From assembly GCA_958295665.1 (NCBI GenBank), contig OY282558.1, positions 23,001,409 to 23,065,408 on the forward strand: a stretch of 64,000 bases of DNA, read 5' to 3'. The position numbers were made by a program, and so were the translations under genes. Each line of letters begins with the position of its first letter. The first letter of the stretch is position 1. The notes under the pieces were generated by a model, which was given only the letters and a program-made list of their open reading frames with translations, searched no databases and had not been told where the DNA came from. This DNA is from Tipula vernalis (lineage: Eukaryota; Arthropoda; Insecta; Diptera; Tipulidae). Positions 36,640 through 50,822 of the stretch are shown piece after piece.

Positions 36640-38930
36640 AGTGGAAGTTCGAAACTCATTTATGCTTGTGTATTATAATAACATAATTTTCAGCAAATGT
36701 TGAAATACCCTAGTCATTAATTCCTTGTCTCTTAAGTTTTTTACATATTTCATTTTGAATTTTGTAATTATTTACCCTAATAAAACGCTTCAAAATAATG
36801 AAGACGTCTGCAGAACAAGCAGTGTTTGTGTTCTGGACGAATGTCCAAAACGAAAACAAAAGCCATATCCAAGTTAATTCCTCAAAAGGCACAACGGAGA
36901 AGATACAACGTTGAACATCCTCCACAAATCATTCCGCAAATAATTTCAAATATATTTGAATTTACTTAGTGTCGTCACAATCCACGTCATACGATCATTA
37001 AGTTTACACAACACAGACGCTGTGCTGTTGTTCTGAGAAACCACAGACTACCCCACTAACAGAGTAAGAAAATTACGAGCCCTCAAAATTCAATTCAGTT
37101 CTTTGAATATCCCTCAAAATGCATTTTCGAATTTTGCTTTCATATTAAAATTCATTAACTTTTTGTATGTTATGGAAAAACTTAGCCTGAAGTTATTCAG
37201 GGTCTGTTTCCGAAAACGCCTAATATTGGATTTTAACATTTAAAATGTTTTAAAGAAACTGATTTTTATGAACAATTTAACAAACTTCACAAGCCATAAA
37301 TTAAAAAGGTTACCAGCTAGGTATTTTTAAAAACCAACGAACAAAAGAATTGTTTATAAAACCTTTAATAACAATTTAAATCGACAACCACTAAAGAAAG
37401 ATAGTCAACAGGTACTTTACGTAAAATTTACAATTACTAAAGAAAAACAAATTCATTTTACCGTAACAAATCAAGCAATCAATTCGAAATAATTTAACTA
37501 TTTACTATTAATCGATTAAGTTTATGTATTTGATACAGAATACTACATTATTTGGTAATTTCGTTCGGTTTATTATTTTTTTCCATAAAGTCAAGTCGTT
37601 GTTAACTCTTCTTGATTAATACTACCCACCTAATAACTAACGTCTAACACTAAATTTAAATATTATGTCTGATCGCATCGAGAAAGGAACTAAGGCGCCT
37701 TTCTTGTAGTAAGCAAAACAACTCAAAAACATCACACTAATATTCTACCTTCTCAATATTTACTGTCTAATCCACCACACCTGACCTATTATTACTGAAA
37801 ATTATCCACTAACTTCAATTCACTAATCGTCTTAACTTTGGGCACACTACGATCACAGTACTAAACACAATTATGACACTAAAGAGATCAAAATCAAAAC
37901 ACTAAATTTATCAGTCTATTCGATTATTATAAAGGTATCGAAGCCGGATAACTCGATCAAGCGTGTTGCCATTTTTCTGTCTAAACAAAGTTCAATCTAC
38001 AAATACAATGGCTCAAACTTGTGATAAATTTTATACGCGGTGTCAATCAAATATGAATATATGATAGAACAAACCGCCAAATGCATATTGTTCAAGATTT
38101 ATTTATAACCTCTTGATTTTGTTTGAAAAACAAACAATCGAACATAACAAACCCGTCTACCCCCGCGTTAAAATCGGTTTACCTGTATTTTTTATATATC
38201 AATCACACACAGAGAGAGACAACTTCTTCCCCATTGTTAAAAAATTAATCCATATTATATTTTCTGCAATGCAGTTTTTGTACAATGAGTAAATGGTATA
38301 TAAGAAAAAAAAACAACAAAAATTGTTTTTCCTTTTAAAAATTACTTTATTTGGAGAATATACATGCACAGCTGCTGTAACGAAACAAAATACCAACATA
38401 AGAATATTAAGATTTGAGTAAATATATGAATTAGGTGTTTACAAGTATGGGTTTTCATGTTTATTTGATTGATAATTGGTATTGGATGTATAATTTGTTT
38501 TATATACTAAAAAGCTAATCAACTTTTATCAAATAGATAAACTAATTTTACAGATTTTAACTAGGTTTTAATTAAATCTTATTTTTATTAGTATCTCGTA
38601 AATTATTTAAATAAATAAATAAAATTCATATGCGATAGATTGTGTAATCTAAAGCAGTGTGTGTGCAAGTAAATGAAGCACATGGGTGGTTTTTACGGAT
38701 GTGTGGGAAAGTATATAGCCGGTTTATAATGTAGTATATGTGTAAAAACGAAACAAAAATGTATCAATTTTATGTGGTTTTTTAGTTTTGTTGTTGATTT
38801 TTTTTTCTATAGAATTTTATAAAATATATAAGCTTGTGCGCCGAATCTAAAATTATATCACCAAAGTTGGTACTGCTGTTATGTGACGTAGTATAAAAAA
38901 TTTCAACCAATCAAATAAAAGTATTGGGCG
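36640..38930. other. AT-rich sequence upstream of the beta-tubulin gene
   Basis: No gene recognised. The distal part probably contains upstream control DNA of the tubulin gene, but I could not identify specific sites. Confidence 0.4.
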
Positions 38931-38937
38931 TTGTCGG

Positions 38938-38998
38938 GTATCAAAAATCCGTTGTACAACTAGCATCATTCGCAGTCTTCATCAAATCGTTTGAGACC
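38938..38998 (+). promoter_or_regulatory. Candidate core promoter of the beta-tubulin gene
   Basis: An initiator-like TCATTC (38966-38971) matches the insect TCAKTY pattern. A weak TATA-like TATCAAAAA lies 30 bp upstream at 38938, and AGACC, a DPE-like RGWYV match one base off the ideal spacing, lies at 38994. A stronger TATAAAAA at 38892 would imply a start near 38922 instead. The choice is inference. Confidence 0.3.
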
Positions 38999-39073
38999 AT
39001 TGTTGGAATAGGTCATATTGTATTTGAAGTCATAAAAAAAAAAGTTTTAATTTAATTAATTTATTTTTATTGA

Positions 39074-41565
<2,492 letters not shown>

Positions 41566-43059
41566 ATTATCTGATTTAATAATCCACTGCCAACCCAGTT
41601 TTTCTTCCTCAAAACAACATTAAAACCGTAAAAAAAAAAAATTGAAATTCAAACAAAACGCTTAAAGTAAAAGAAAATTAATTTTTTTTTTTTAAATTTC
41701 TGGTATACAAAACAATTTTCCGCACACATTCTTGTAATATTTTTTAATATTTATAATTAATAATTTTAAGATCTGAAAGGTATATATATATATGAGAAGA
41801 AAAGATGCTCTTAATTTATAATTATTTTTTTTTTATATAATTTGGCACTATTTTAGTTTTTACAGTTTTTTATATATATATATATATATATCATACATAT
41901 TTGTATTTGAAGAGAACGTAACGAGAAAATTCAAAATAAACAAAATTTTGTAATCCAGAAAATCTAAAATGCTTTTATTTTTTTTTAAATTGGCATGATC
42001 ATCTAATGTAATAAAATCAAAATGATGAAAATCTTTTGTTAACATATTTTTTTTTATATATTTATATATTATGGATTTGTAAAAGAGTTTAAAGAGAATA
42101 CATTCCGTTTTTTTATATAGCAGTAAAAAAAAAGTAAAAGAAATTGTATTGTAACAAGACAAGACCAAGGCAAAATTGCATTTTTTTTAAGTTTCGTTTA
42201 CTTTCCTAAAAATAATTATACATTGAATCTCTTGAGGAATTTTTTTTTCTTTTCTTTTAACAAAATCTTAATTAAGAAAAGTAAAGATATAAAAACAAGA
42301 AATATATAAAAAAAATAAAAACTACTCTAAAATCTTAAAATGGTTGAATTTTTTATTATTTTCCGTTTTACATCAGTAAACTTCCTTCCTAAAAAGGTGT
42401 TGTTTTCGTGTACCACTTGATTTCATAATATACATAAGTTTATGTTGCTGACCTAGTTTTATGAACCGAAAACTTTCAGTAAATACATAATTTAGAAAGT
42501 TATGGTGAGATTTTTCTCAAGAGGTTTTGTTAATGTCTGTACGGGCGGGCAGGTTGTTGATTTATAATCCACATCAATGGAGAAATTTAAATAAATTATG
42601 TTTTTGTTTTTTCTTTATACATGTGTACCTACATAAATGAATAATATAATCGATGGCCTAAATAAATTATGTGTACACATACATAAAAGACATGATTTAA
42701 ATAACGATTTTTATTTTTACGACATTCTGACTAATGCATAGTTTTAGGCGTTGTTTTTTATTGAGCAACAAATTTCATTGCATGAGTCATGCGGAAATTT
42801 TGTTAGTTGGTCTTTTTAATGATTTGGGTGACATCTAGTGAAAATATTAGAAAATTTTGTTAATTTCTGAGCAATAGGTGATCAGATTTTGTTTTTTTGT
42901 AGTATATGATATACATACTAATGATGATGTTTTGATTTAAAAGTTTATTAAAAATTGATTTAAAATTATTTGGTCCGAGAAACATATTTAATCGAAAATA
43001 AACCTGACCAAGTTGTTCTTTATAGTCTTTATGGACCAATAACTCTTTAAGGGGTAATA
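41566..43059 (+). other. Beta-tubulin 3' UTR and downstream AT-rich flank
   Basis: Sequence after the stop is rich in A and T runs. Candidate poly(A) signals AATAAA lie at 41935-41940 and 42314-42319, the second followed by a T-rich stretch. A short (TA)n run lies around 41872-41890. Beyond about 42400 no further gene is recognised until the BEL/Pao relic. Confidence 0.45.
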
Positions 43060-43944
43060 CCCAGAGGCAAGGTCCATCCGTTGTGCAAGTCTTCTAAATC
43101 ACATCAGTTTAAACAACTGAGAGTTTATTTGTCGACTTCAACAAAGAAATCAATCTCGCACAGCGTGTAGTAGATTACAACTTGGGTTTTAACTGCCTTA
43201 GTCCCAATCACAACATCAGAGCCTGCAAATCACGATATTCTTGCCAGTCATGCAAAAAGGGGCCTCATTCATTTTTACACTTAAACAATAATAATCAACC
43301 ACCAAAAGTAAATAATTCAACTAAAAATGATGAGAATCCGACAACTTCATCCATTCATCAGCTCAGAGCCACGAGAAACCCACTGTCGCAAACCAAGTGT
43401 AACTAATGACACAATACAAGGTCAATGATCATACCTCCAATGACATTGTTGCTTAAACGTATACTACGAAATATCATTACTGCCAACTGCAGTAGTGAAG
43501 ATAAAAGATGGGAACGGAAGTTATGAAGTATCTTGTAGAGCGCTTTTGGATTCAGGGTCATACATAAGCTTCGTTCATTAAAGAGTCTTGCACCGAGCGA
43601 TTGTCTCTGAAGCGTGAAAAATCTGTACTTCATATCAACGGGCTGGCTTCCACAGGCACACGGAGAACACACAAGCCAAGTTGTCACATCTAAAGGAATT
43701 TCTGTTTGCTGATCCAGAGTACCATCAGACCAAATCAATTGATCTATTGATTCAAATGGATCACTTTTTTACCATTATACAACCAGGTAAAATCGTTGGC
43801 CCAAAGAAAAGCCCTCTAGTGCAAAATACCATTTTTGGCTGGATCATAGCAGGATCTATTAATCGCCAAACATCTGGAAACGTTATATGCCACCATATCT
43901 TGAACGTTTTAAAAGTCGCTGAGTCCGAAAAAACAATAAAAAAA

Positions 43945-44290
43945 TGTCCGTTCGTCTCTGTCTGGACGTCGGGATTCGTCGATTTCTATACTCAAGGCGA
44001 CAAATTGGAAAGCTTTTGGAACCTATACTTCAAGAGGGTCGGGTACCTGCCATATGAATTAACCACATGGTTATATAAATATGTATTTACCAATTTTTTA
44101 TATACGCTGGTTTGAATATTGAGTTGGGTACTGAATTTGTGGTTAACTTGAAGACATTGAGTTGGTCATTGAGTTTGCAGTTGAGTTGGGTTCCATTTGC
44201 GGGTTGAATTGATTCTGAGTTGGAGTTGAGTTGGGGTTTTATCAGGGTTTAGTGAGCAGTTGAGAAAGAATTATATAGATAAAAGTGAGT
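43945..44290 (+). repeat. Dispersed compound repeat, copy 1 (inside the BEL/Pao relic)
   Basis: The segment runs from GTCCGTTCGTCTCTGTCTG through AAAGCTTTTGGAA and ACCTGCCATATGAATTAACC, then a degenerate GTTGAGTTGGG repeat, to AGGGTTTAGTGAGCAG. The same landmarks occur in the same order at 52775-53100, which shows that the two are copies of one family. The interruption of the BEL frame here shows that this copy inserted. Confidence 0.7.
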
Positions 44291-44337
44291 GTTTATATGC
44301 ATAAATGTATGTATGATGTTTAAACAAATCCACACGC

Positions 44338-44495
44338 GATGGTGATGGTAATGGTAATGCTAATGCTAATGGTAATGGTAATGGCAATGGCAATGGTAAT
44401 GGTAATGGTAATGGTGATTGTGATGGTAGAATGGTAGGATGATAGAATGATATTATGATATGATGGTATGATTGTATGATGGTACGATGGTATTA
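44338..44495 (+). repeat. GGTAAT-type simple repeat
   Basis: A run of GGTAAT and GATGGT hexamers with GCTAAT and GGCAAT variants spans about 44338-44430. It passes into looser GATGGTA/GATAGAATGA repeats up to about 44495. It lies at the downstream edge of the compound repeat. Confidence 0.85.
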
Positions 44496-44988
44496 CATTG
44501 ATATTAATTAACCAAACTGAGGATTGTCTTTGATGGATCAGCTAAACCAATAACGAGTTATTTTCGTTACTCCTGGGATTTCGTCGTAATAAAATAGTAT
44601 TATGTGAGGATATTGAAATTTTGACACAATCAGATGGTCAGCAGTACCAGACGGTTTTGTGGAAAAAAAGAATTCGACGAAATAAACAATTATTAACTAT
44701 CCAAACAGCGACTTATGGTACAACATCAGCACCATTTTTAGTGGTAAGTCTCTTCGTCGTCACCACCTTGGCCGCTAATTATCAAATGAAGTTTCCACAG
44801 GCATCAGAAATAATTCCTTTAGATTTTTATGTAAACGATTTGATGAGCGGAACCAACAGCGCTATAGAAGCAGTCAACATTCGACACCAACTCACACAGG
44901 TTTTAATGAAGTGGTGGATTTAATTTAAGAAAGTGGTTTCAAATTCTGCAGATTTGCATTTATATACCATCAAATTAGATCGTCTCAT

Positions 44989-45798
44989 GTGAAGCCAGCT
45001 TTAAAAGAAGTTCGAGAAATTAAAAAAAAATTTAAATGCGAGCGATATATCGCATCTTCAACATCATCGGCAGAAAATTTTGTGGATGCCTTCGAGGCGC
45101 AATGTCGCATGAGAGGACTTAATAGTTTCAACACAGAACTATACCTGAACGCAAAACGCGATTTATTTCTGTGTTCATTGTCACCGGACACTCATCATGA
45201 ACTTAAAGTGTCTTTTACGGATGCCACCACACCGTTCAAACAAAATACATACAAAACAATAATCGATCGTTTCATTAATTTGTATACACACAAAACGACT
45301 CGATTTAAGGCATTGTCACAGTTTTGGAATTGTATGCGCAAAGAAACACAATCGTTCGAACAATATGCAAACGAATTACGTGCAATTAATCGTGACTGTG
45401 ATTTTGAGAATCTCGATCGTCAATTGCGCGATCGTTTCGCAACTGGCATTCGTCATCAACATGCCGAAATCGAACTTCGACAGAGATGGCCGGATCTGAA
45501 AACAACATGTACAGTCAGAAACGCTGCAAATGAAGAAATGGAGACGATGGGCGAAGTGACATTTAAAGAAGTTTACGAAGTGGTGCAGTCACGAGAACGA
45601 GCAGAAAACGACGTATTAAAACCCAATGCAACAAACGGAAATCAAGAAAGTGTTAATAAAATACACGGAAAAAAAACATCGAAACATGGAAACACAAACA
45701 CTGCACAACTTCCTCAAAAGTTATATGCAAATCATTGCAAACGTTGCGGTAAAGGTAAAACACACAAACGACATGGAAAAATTATTATCAAATATTGA
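44989..45798 (+). pseudogene. Ty3/gypsy gag, 5'-truncated, fused to LTR remnant
   Basis: An open frame of about 270 residues has gag-like character: a helical region with RGLNSFNTELYLNAKRDLFL, then NLYTHKTTRFKALSQFWNCM and RDRFATGIRHQHAEIELRQ. A basic tail ends in NHCKRCGKGKTH, the start of a zinc knuckle cut short. The frame opens directly out of the LTR remnant without a credible ATG, so the true gag start and the leader with primer site are gone. The next bases already belong to mid-RT, so protease and early RT were deleted. Confidence 0.8.
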
Positions 45799-46700
45799 CT
45801 CAGTGGCGATATACTTCGATGATATTGCTATCACAGGAAAAACCGACGCCGAGCACATGCACAATTTAAAAGAAGTACTCACACGATTACAACAAGCGGG
45901 TTTGCGGATCAAACGAGAGAAGTGCATTTTCTTCCAGAACGAATTGGTGTACTTATGACATCGCTTCAACAAAGAGGGAATTTTCCCAACACAAGACAAA
46001 TTGGACGCCATAATCAACGCCAGTCCACCAACGAACACCCGAGTGTTACGCTCATTTATGGGGCTTGTAAATTTTTACGAGCGATTTATACCGGCAAAAT
46101 CAATGTTTCAAATGGACGAGTCATGAACAAGCAATTTTCAACGAAATTAAGTTCCAGCTTTCACGCGCACAGGTCTTATACCCGTATTATGATGAAAAGG
46201 ATCTGTATGTCACAGATGAATTGGTGTTGTCCTTAGACATCGCAACAGCGATGGGATTGACTTACCGATTGCGTTTGCATCAAGAAAATTATCAGGTGCT
46301 CAGTTACATTACGACACAATTGACAAAGAAACACTTGCAATCATTTTTGGGGTACAAAAGTTCGACAGATTCCTAGCGGGTACACATTTTACATTGGTCA
46401 CGGACCACGAACCGTTGATGCACATATTTGGCAGGAATCGCAATTGGCCTAAACTCGTTAATAATCGTTTAATTCGATGGGCATTGCTATTAAATTCATA
46501 TAGCTATGACGTCGAGTACATTCCGGGAAAATTAAAAATGTTTGCCAATTTTTTATCACGTGTGCCGACTACAACAAAAGAACCACACTCTGACAGGCAA
46601 AAGATTGAAGACGACGTCAACTACATTGGCAAAGCAAAAATAGATGACTCCAGTTCTGCGAGAAAAGCATCTCAGTCGAGTCCAATAAAGACTTAGTGCA
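45773..46700 (+). pseudogene. Ty3/gypsy RT (palm onward) and RNase H, frameshifted
   Basis: The RT enters at MEKLLSNIDSVAIYFDDIAI, with the catalytic YFDD at 45812-45823. It continues with LRIKREKCIFFQNELVYL, then VLRSFMGLVNFYERFIPA in another frame after a stop. The RNase H region shows PIAFASRKLSGAQLHYDTID and VTDHEPLMHIFGRN, ending with YIPGKLKMFANFLSRVP near 46560. Several frame changes make the copy inactive. The RT N-terminal motifs are absent because of the deletion next to gag. Confidence 0.85.
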
Positions 46701-46719
46701 GTGAAATAAGGGTGGACAC

Positions 46720-47585
46720 AACAGATGTGCCAACAATCACAATCTCTGTAGAAAACAATATCCTCATGTGGCAAGGAAGAATGGTGCTACCTGCATCATT
46801 ACGTATAGCCGCACTCCAACGGCTACACAGCAGCAATCCGGGTATTGTAGCTATGCGTGCAATAGCTCGGTATTACATATGTATGGTGGCCAAAACTCGA
46901 TGAGGACATTGACAACTTCGTTAAACGATGCCAAAGTTGTCAAGAGAACCGAAACGGTCAACAAGAAGTGCCATTATACTCATGGAACGTTCTAGCACGC
47001 GTCTGGGGACGGATTCACATCGATTTCGCGGGACTTTTTAAAAACAAACAGTTTCTGGTCGTAGTGGACGCGCTTTCGAAATGGGTAGAAGTCTATACGA
47101 TGACAAGTATCATGACAAACATGCTTGAGAAAGTGCTTACCAGTTTGTTCGCTCGTTATGGAGTACCACAAATAATCGTTAGTGACAATGGAACCTCGTT
47201 CACGTCTCACGAATTCAAAACATTTTGTGAGAAGGAGGGAATGAAACATATTACGTTCTCGCCATAGCACCCAAAGACAAACGGATTAGTAGAAAGATTC
47301 ATTCAAACATTTAAACGACGAATGAAGTCAAGCGAGAAGGATAACGAAGATCTCAATGCTCAGCTCAACACATTTTTATTTAGTTATCGCAATACACCAC
47401 ATAGTACAACGGGCAAAGTTCCATCTGATATATTTTTGGGACGACGGCTTCCAACAATCTTCGATAACATAAAGCCATCTATTCAACGTAACATAAACAG
47501 ACATAATTTAAAAAGCCAGTTGTACCACGATAGAGACAACATCAAAGAACGCCATTTCAATGCAGGCGATAACGTATGGTTGTGA
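46720..47585 (+). pseudogene. Ty3/gypsy integrase, three frames
   Basis: The zinc-binding part is seen as LHSSNPGIVAMRAIARY, then WWPKLDEDIDNFVKRCQSCQ after a frameshift near 46880. The DDE core follows: first Asp in RIHIDFAG, second in IVSDNGTSF, and Glu in GLVERFIQTF. A TAG at about 47266 interrupts the core. The C-terminal part includes FLFSYRNTPHSTTGKVPSDI and HFNAGDNVWL before a stop. The gene is decayed but still easily recognised, so the insertion is not very old. Confidence 0.87.
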
Positions 47586-48064
47586 ACAGACATGGAACCC
47601 TGGGACAATCACATAGCAAAATAACAGATGGTTATACAGCGTTGCATTTCCCGATCAAACCACCAAACGCAAACATGCAGATGCAATCCGAGAACAACAG
47701 AGCCCGCATTAGATAGCAGCCCACACCAACTACAAGGATCCGTAAATTCATCTGCCACTGTTCAATAGAATCGCAGTCCTCAAAATCAACAGGTTTCGGT
47801 AACCGGGTCGGAACCAACAACGGCAACAGTAGATCCAACTCCAGTTATTCGACGAAGCCAACGTCCACATAGGGCACCAGTTCGTTGGATTTGTGATCGC
47901 AGCACTCAACTGTGGTGGGGAGGAATGTCATGTGAAGCTAGCTTTAAAAGTATAAAAGGTACTCTTTTATAGTTTTGACAGTAGTATATTAGGTTAGAGT
48001 TTTTCCTGTACATGAATAGACACACGTAATTCTAAATATTAATAAAGAATATTAATCCACATTT

Positions 48065-48390
48065 ATTATTTTAATCTACAAACAATATCTTGTTTAGAAA
48101 CACTAAACATAACAAGTAGCAAAAACAGAATTATCGAAATTACCAAATCATACATTAAACCAACCAACATCTCACCATTATCACCAACCATTGATGGCCA
48201 AACACCGTTTAAAACTAGTAATGAAAATGCCATTTTGACATGTGAGAAAATGAACACGCTGCTTATTCATTTTGAGGCGCCCCTAAATTCTAGGTCAATC
48301 GCTCCAATTCATCAAGAAGATCCTACAAGCGAGTTAAAACTACCATTGTCAAAAGTAGAAAAATTACCAATCGAACAAAAAATTTGTTAA
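48065..48390 (+). pseudogene. Possible LINE linker fragment between endonuclease and RT
   Basis: A frame of about 100 residues includes NISPLSPTIDGQTPFKTSNE, then CEKMNTLLIHFEAPLNSRSI. The pattern of a small aromatic/Gly motif followed by an E..A..L..HF helix resembles the segment that precedes the RT in jockey-type LINEs. No RT motif follows before the frame ends, so the assignment is tentative. Confidence 0.35.
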
Positions 48391-49482
48391 CTAATTAAAT
48401 TCCTTAACGGGCCTTAATATTATTAATTTAATATATATGAATTAATTGTTTAAAATAAAAGTGGATTATACGAGTATTATGTTTGATTGAAATCCATCCT
48501 TATCAAATATGGCCTTTCTTTCTTATGGACTAATAACTTAAACCGGCTTCATTACAGCAAACCGTTTTGAAGTAGGTAACATATACACTTTTTATGTGGT
48601 ATGTATTAAACATTTTTTGCACAGAAATACGTTTCAATTTCGTTCCGGTTCTTATCAACGTTCATTGAAACTATCAAAACAAGTTTTATGTATCAATTAC
48701 AACTTAAAACGACTGGCAAATGGGTTAATGTGGCACGGTAATTAATTGCACTAATCAAAAAAATATAAAATAATATACAGTAAAACTTCCAATATTAATA
48801 CAATTAATAGCTGTAACTTTTATTTAGATGTCGCCCTAAACACTTTGATTTTTTTAAAATAAAAGCTTTCATAAGGTTTGAGTATGAGATATAATTTGTA
48901 AAAAAATTGTAACGTTTCGTACATTTATAGCAGAAAATTAAAGAAAATTCAAATCTTAATAAATAAATGCTATACACCTACCCAGAACTAATAATTAATG
49001 CCGAGAAAATCCAAAAAATTACAGTTACACATCAGTAGTACAAATATTTTATTAATCATATTTTGTTTTCGGTAATTATAATTAATCATAAACTAATTTA
49101 ATTAAAATCTATGTATGTAATTGGAAATTTTTATCGAGATAATAAAAAAATTCATAAGTTTTTTGTGTGAAAGAGACAAATCTATAACAGCAGACAAATT
49201 TTGTGAGAGATAGAAGACAAAAATAAAAAACTACGGGAAAATGTATAAAACAAAAACAAAAATCAGTTTATCTTTTTTAAAAAAACTAAATTTGAAATAA
49301 TTTAAATCAGTTGATACGTTGCCGTTAAAGTTGAAGGATCAGAAGCTAAATATATATTTTGTAAAAATATTGTAGTTAATTAGTTAAATAAATAAATAAA
49401 AAGTGTGCTATCCGTAATTAAAATACTATAAAAAATTTTTTAATTTGTGTTCAAGTAATTTAAATCAAATAAATTAATCAAA
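48391..49482. other. AT-rich sequence upstream of the second beta-tubulin exon
   Basis: No gene recognised. The segment is the expected promoter and 5' UTR of the exon at 49483, but I could not define core elements. Confidence 0.4.
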
Positions 49483-49539
49483 ATGAGAGAAATTGTACAT
49501 TTACAAGCTGGACAATGTGGAAATCAAATTGGTGCTAAG
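49483..49539 (+). CDS. Second beta-tubulin, first coding exon only
   Basis: Nineteen codons, [19 protein letters not shown], are followed by AAG|GTAAAC. The length and splice position match exactly those of the beta-tubulin gene at 39104. The protein differs at one residue (L for I at position 7). Synonymous sites differ more, so it is not a recent copy. No second exon was seen in the remaining 14.4 kb. Either the first intron is very long and runs off the window, as the Drosophila beta3-tubulin gene has a multi-kilobase intron at this position, or the exon is an orphan. The MREI autoregulation tetrapeptide is kept. Start codon context is TCAAAATG. Confidence 0.85.
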
Positions 49540-50758
49540 GTAAACGATTTTTTTTTTTTTGTTTTGTATTCAAATTTTATTTATCTTTTATCATCTACAC
49601 ATACATTTTCCGGAAAGTGATTTTTTTGAACGTAATATATTGTGAAATTAAGTTTAACGGTTATCGCGCGGCCTAGAACATAAGAATCGTCTTCAACATT
49701 TTCTTTTTTATGTTCTTAGTCGTGTTACAAAAAAATACAAAAAAAAATTGAAAATCACTGGACCAGTTCAATGATTTCAAGTCAATGTACTCTTTAATTT
49801 TCTTCTTATGTATTCCCATTTTTGAACGTCTTTTATTGCATTGAAAATAATTATATATCTTGTACTTAGAGTATATCTTTTGAACAAATACATAAGTAAA
49901 TTATATATCCAAAAATTTAAGTAAATTAAAATTGAATCGAACATTTATATACAAATATGGTGACAATAAAACGTCGTCGACTCAACGATATGTACAAAGT
50001 ACATACTCATATAGTATGTATATGAGCCAAACAATTCAGTGTTGCAGACTTATAATGAATGTAAAGCAACATAAGCACGAACTTTTTATGATGATTGACA
50101 TATCGGCATAATCGATTATTTGATGTGTCTAGTGTAGCCAATTGGGTCAAATTGGTTTGGATTATTTTAATCCTTACAGTTCGATGGAAAGTTGTGTTCA
50201 AAATTTTGTTGTGGTCAACCACACCCAGCTAGTTTCAGCTGTTGAAATAAGTATCCTTAAAACTTCGTTAATAATCTGTAGCCACTAGAACAAATCTTAG
50301 TTCGTTTTATTCTGTTGTGAAATCTGATTCATAATCTTTTCCTGGTAAACTCGAAAAGATTATTAAAAGAGAAATTTAGATAAAAATATATGGTCGTCGT
50401 GAAATGGATTTACATTACAACAAATCACAACCAAAGACTCACTGTTATCAGGTAAACAATTACGAATACATATTAAACAAAAAATAACGAGGGCGATTTA
50501 AATTTAAACAAAACCAAAAATGCGATAAGAATTCTTAAAACATATTTACAATTGCTAATGCAGTTCATTCATCCATGGCAAGCCCTTTAACAAGAAATCA
50601 TAAAGTTGATGCATAAATGGCCTAAATATTTTTTAGATGACGCCGATAAGGAAGAGACAAAATTAATTTGGCCGCGTTCCAATAAACTTAATTGCTGTTC
50701 TAGCCCCAAAATAGAATTTAATTACTCCACAACTAGAACATTTTATATACACATATCT
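49540..50758. other. AT-rich sequence, presumed start of the second tubulin's first intron
   Basis: No gene or repeat recognised. Its status as intron depends on the exon at 49483 being part of a functional gene. Confidence 0.4.
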
Positions 50759-50760
50759 AC

Positions 50761-50819
<59 letters not shown>
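50759..50819. repeat. (AT)n microsatellite
   Basis: Pure alternating TA for about 56 bases. Open frames through it are repeat artefacts. Confidence 0.97.

Positions 50820-50822
<3 letters not shown>

Larger units (their letters stand above)
43060..44985 (+). pseudogene. BEL/Pao LTR-retrotransposon relic (gag zinc fingers, protease, early RT)
   Basis: Pieces of a BEL/Pao polyprotein appear in order. The gag end has CKSSKSHQFKQLRVYLST then FNCLSPNHNIRACKSRYSCQ (zinc knuckles). The aspartic protease shows CRALLDSGSYISF near 43530-43570. The pre-RT segment has SIDLLIQMDHFFTIIQPGKI then QNTIFGWIIAG near 43735-43860. The RT has VFDGSAK, then LQTVTYGT-like IQTATYGTTSAPF and LDFYVNDLMSG (44520-44920). 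An unrelated compound repeat interrupts it at about 43950-44510. A Ty3/gypsy element cuts it off at about 44985. No LTR was found. Frameshifts and stops make it non-functional. Confidence 0.85.
44985..48081 (+). mobile_element. Ty3/gypsy retrotransposon with 5' LTR almost completely deleted
   Basis: The right end carries a short LTR of about 156 bp (47926-48081). It starts TGTCATGTGAAGCTAGC after a purine-rich tract (GGTGGGGAGGAA), with TATAAAAG at 47951 and AATAAAG at 48041. The left end keeps only about the first 22 bases of the LTR (TCATGTGAAGCCAGCTTTAA at 44985) before gag sequence begins. The order gag, RT, RNase H, integrase is that of Ty3/gypsy. I found no env-like frame and no protease. 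The exact right edge of the LTR is uncertain, and no target duplication could be matched. Confidence 0.85.

Noticed and set aside
38892..38930. TATAAAAA at 38892 as the definite tubulin TATA box
   Set aside because: No initiator lies about 30 bp downstream. The TCATTC site at 38966 with a weaker TATA fits about as well, so the start is left open.
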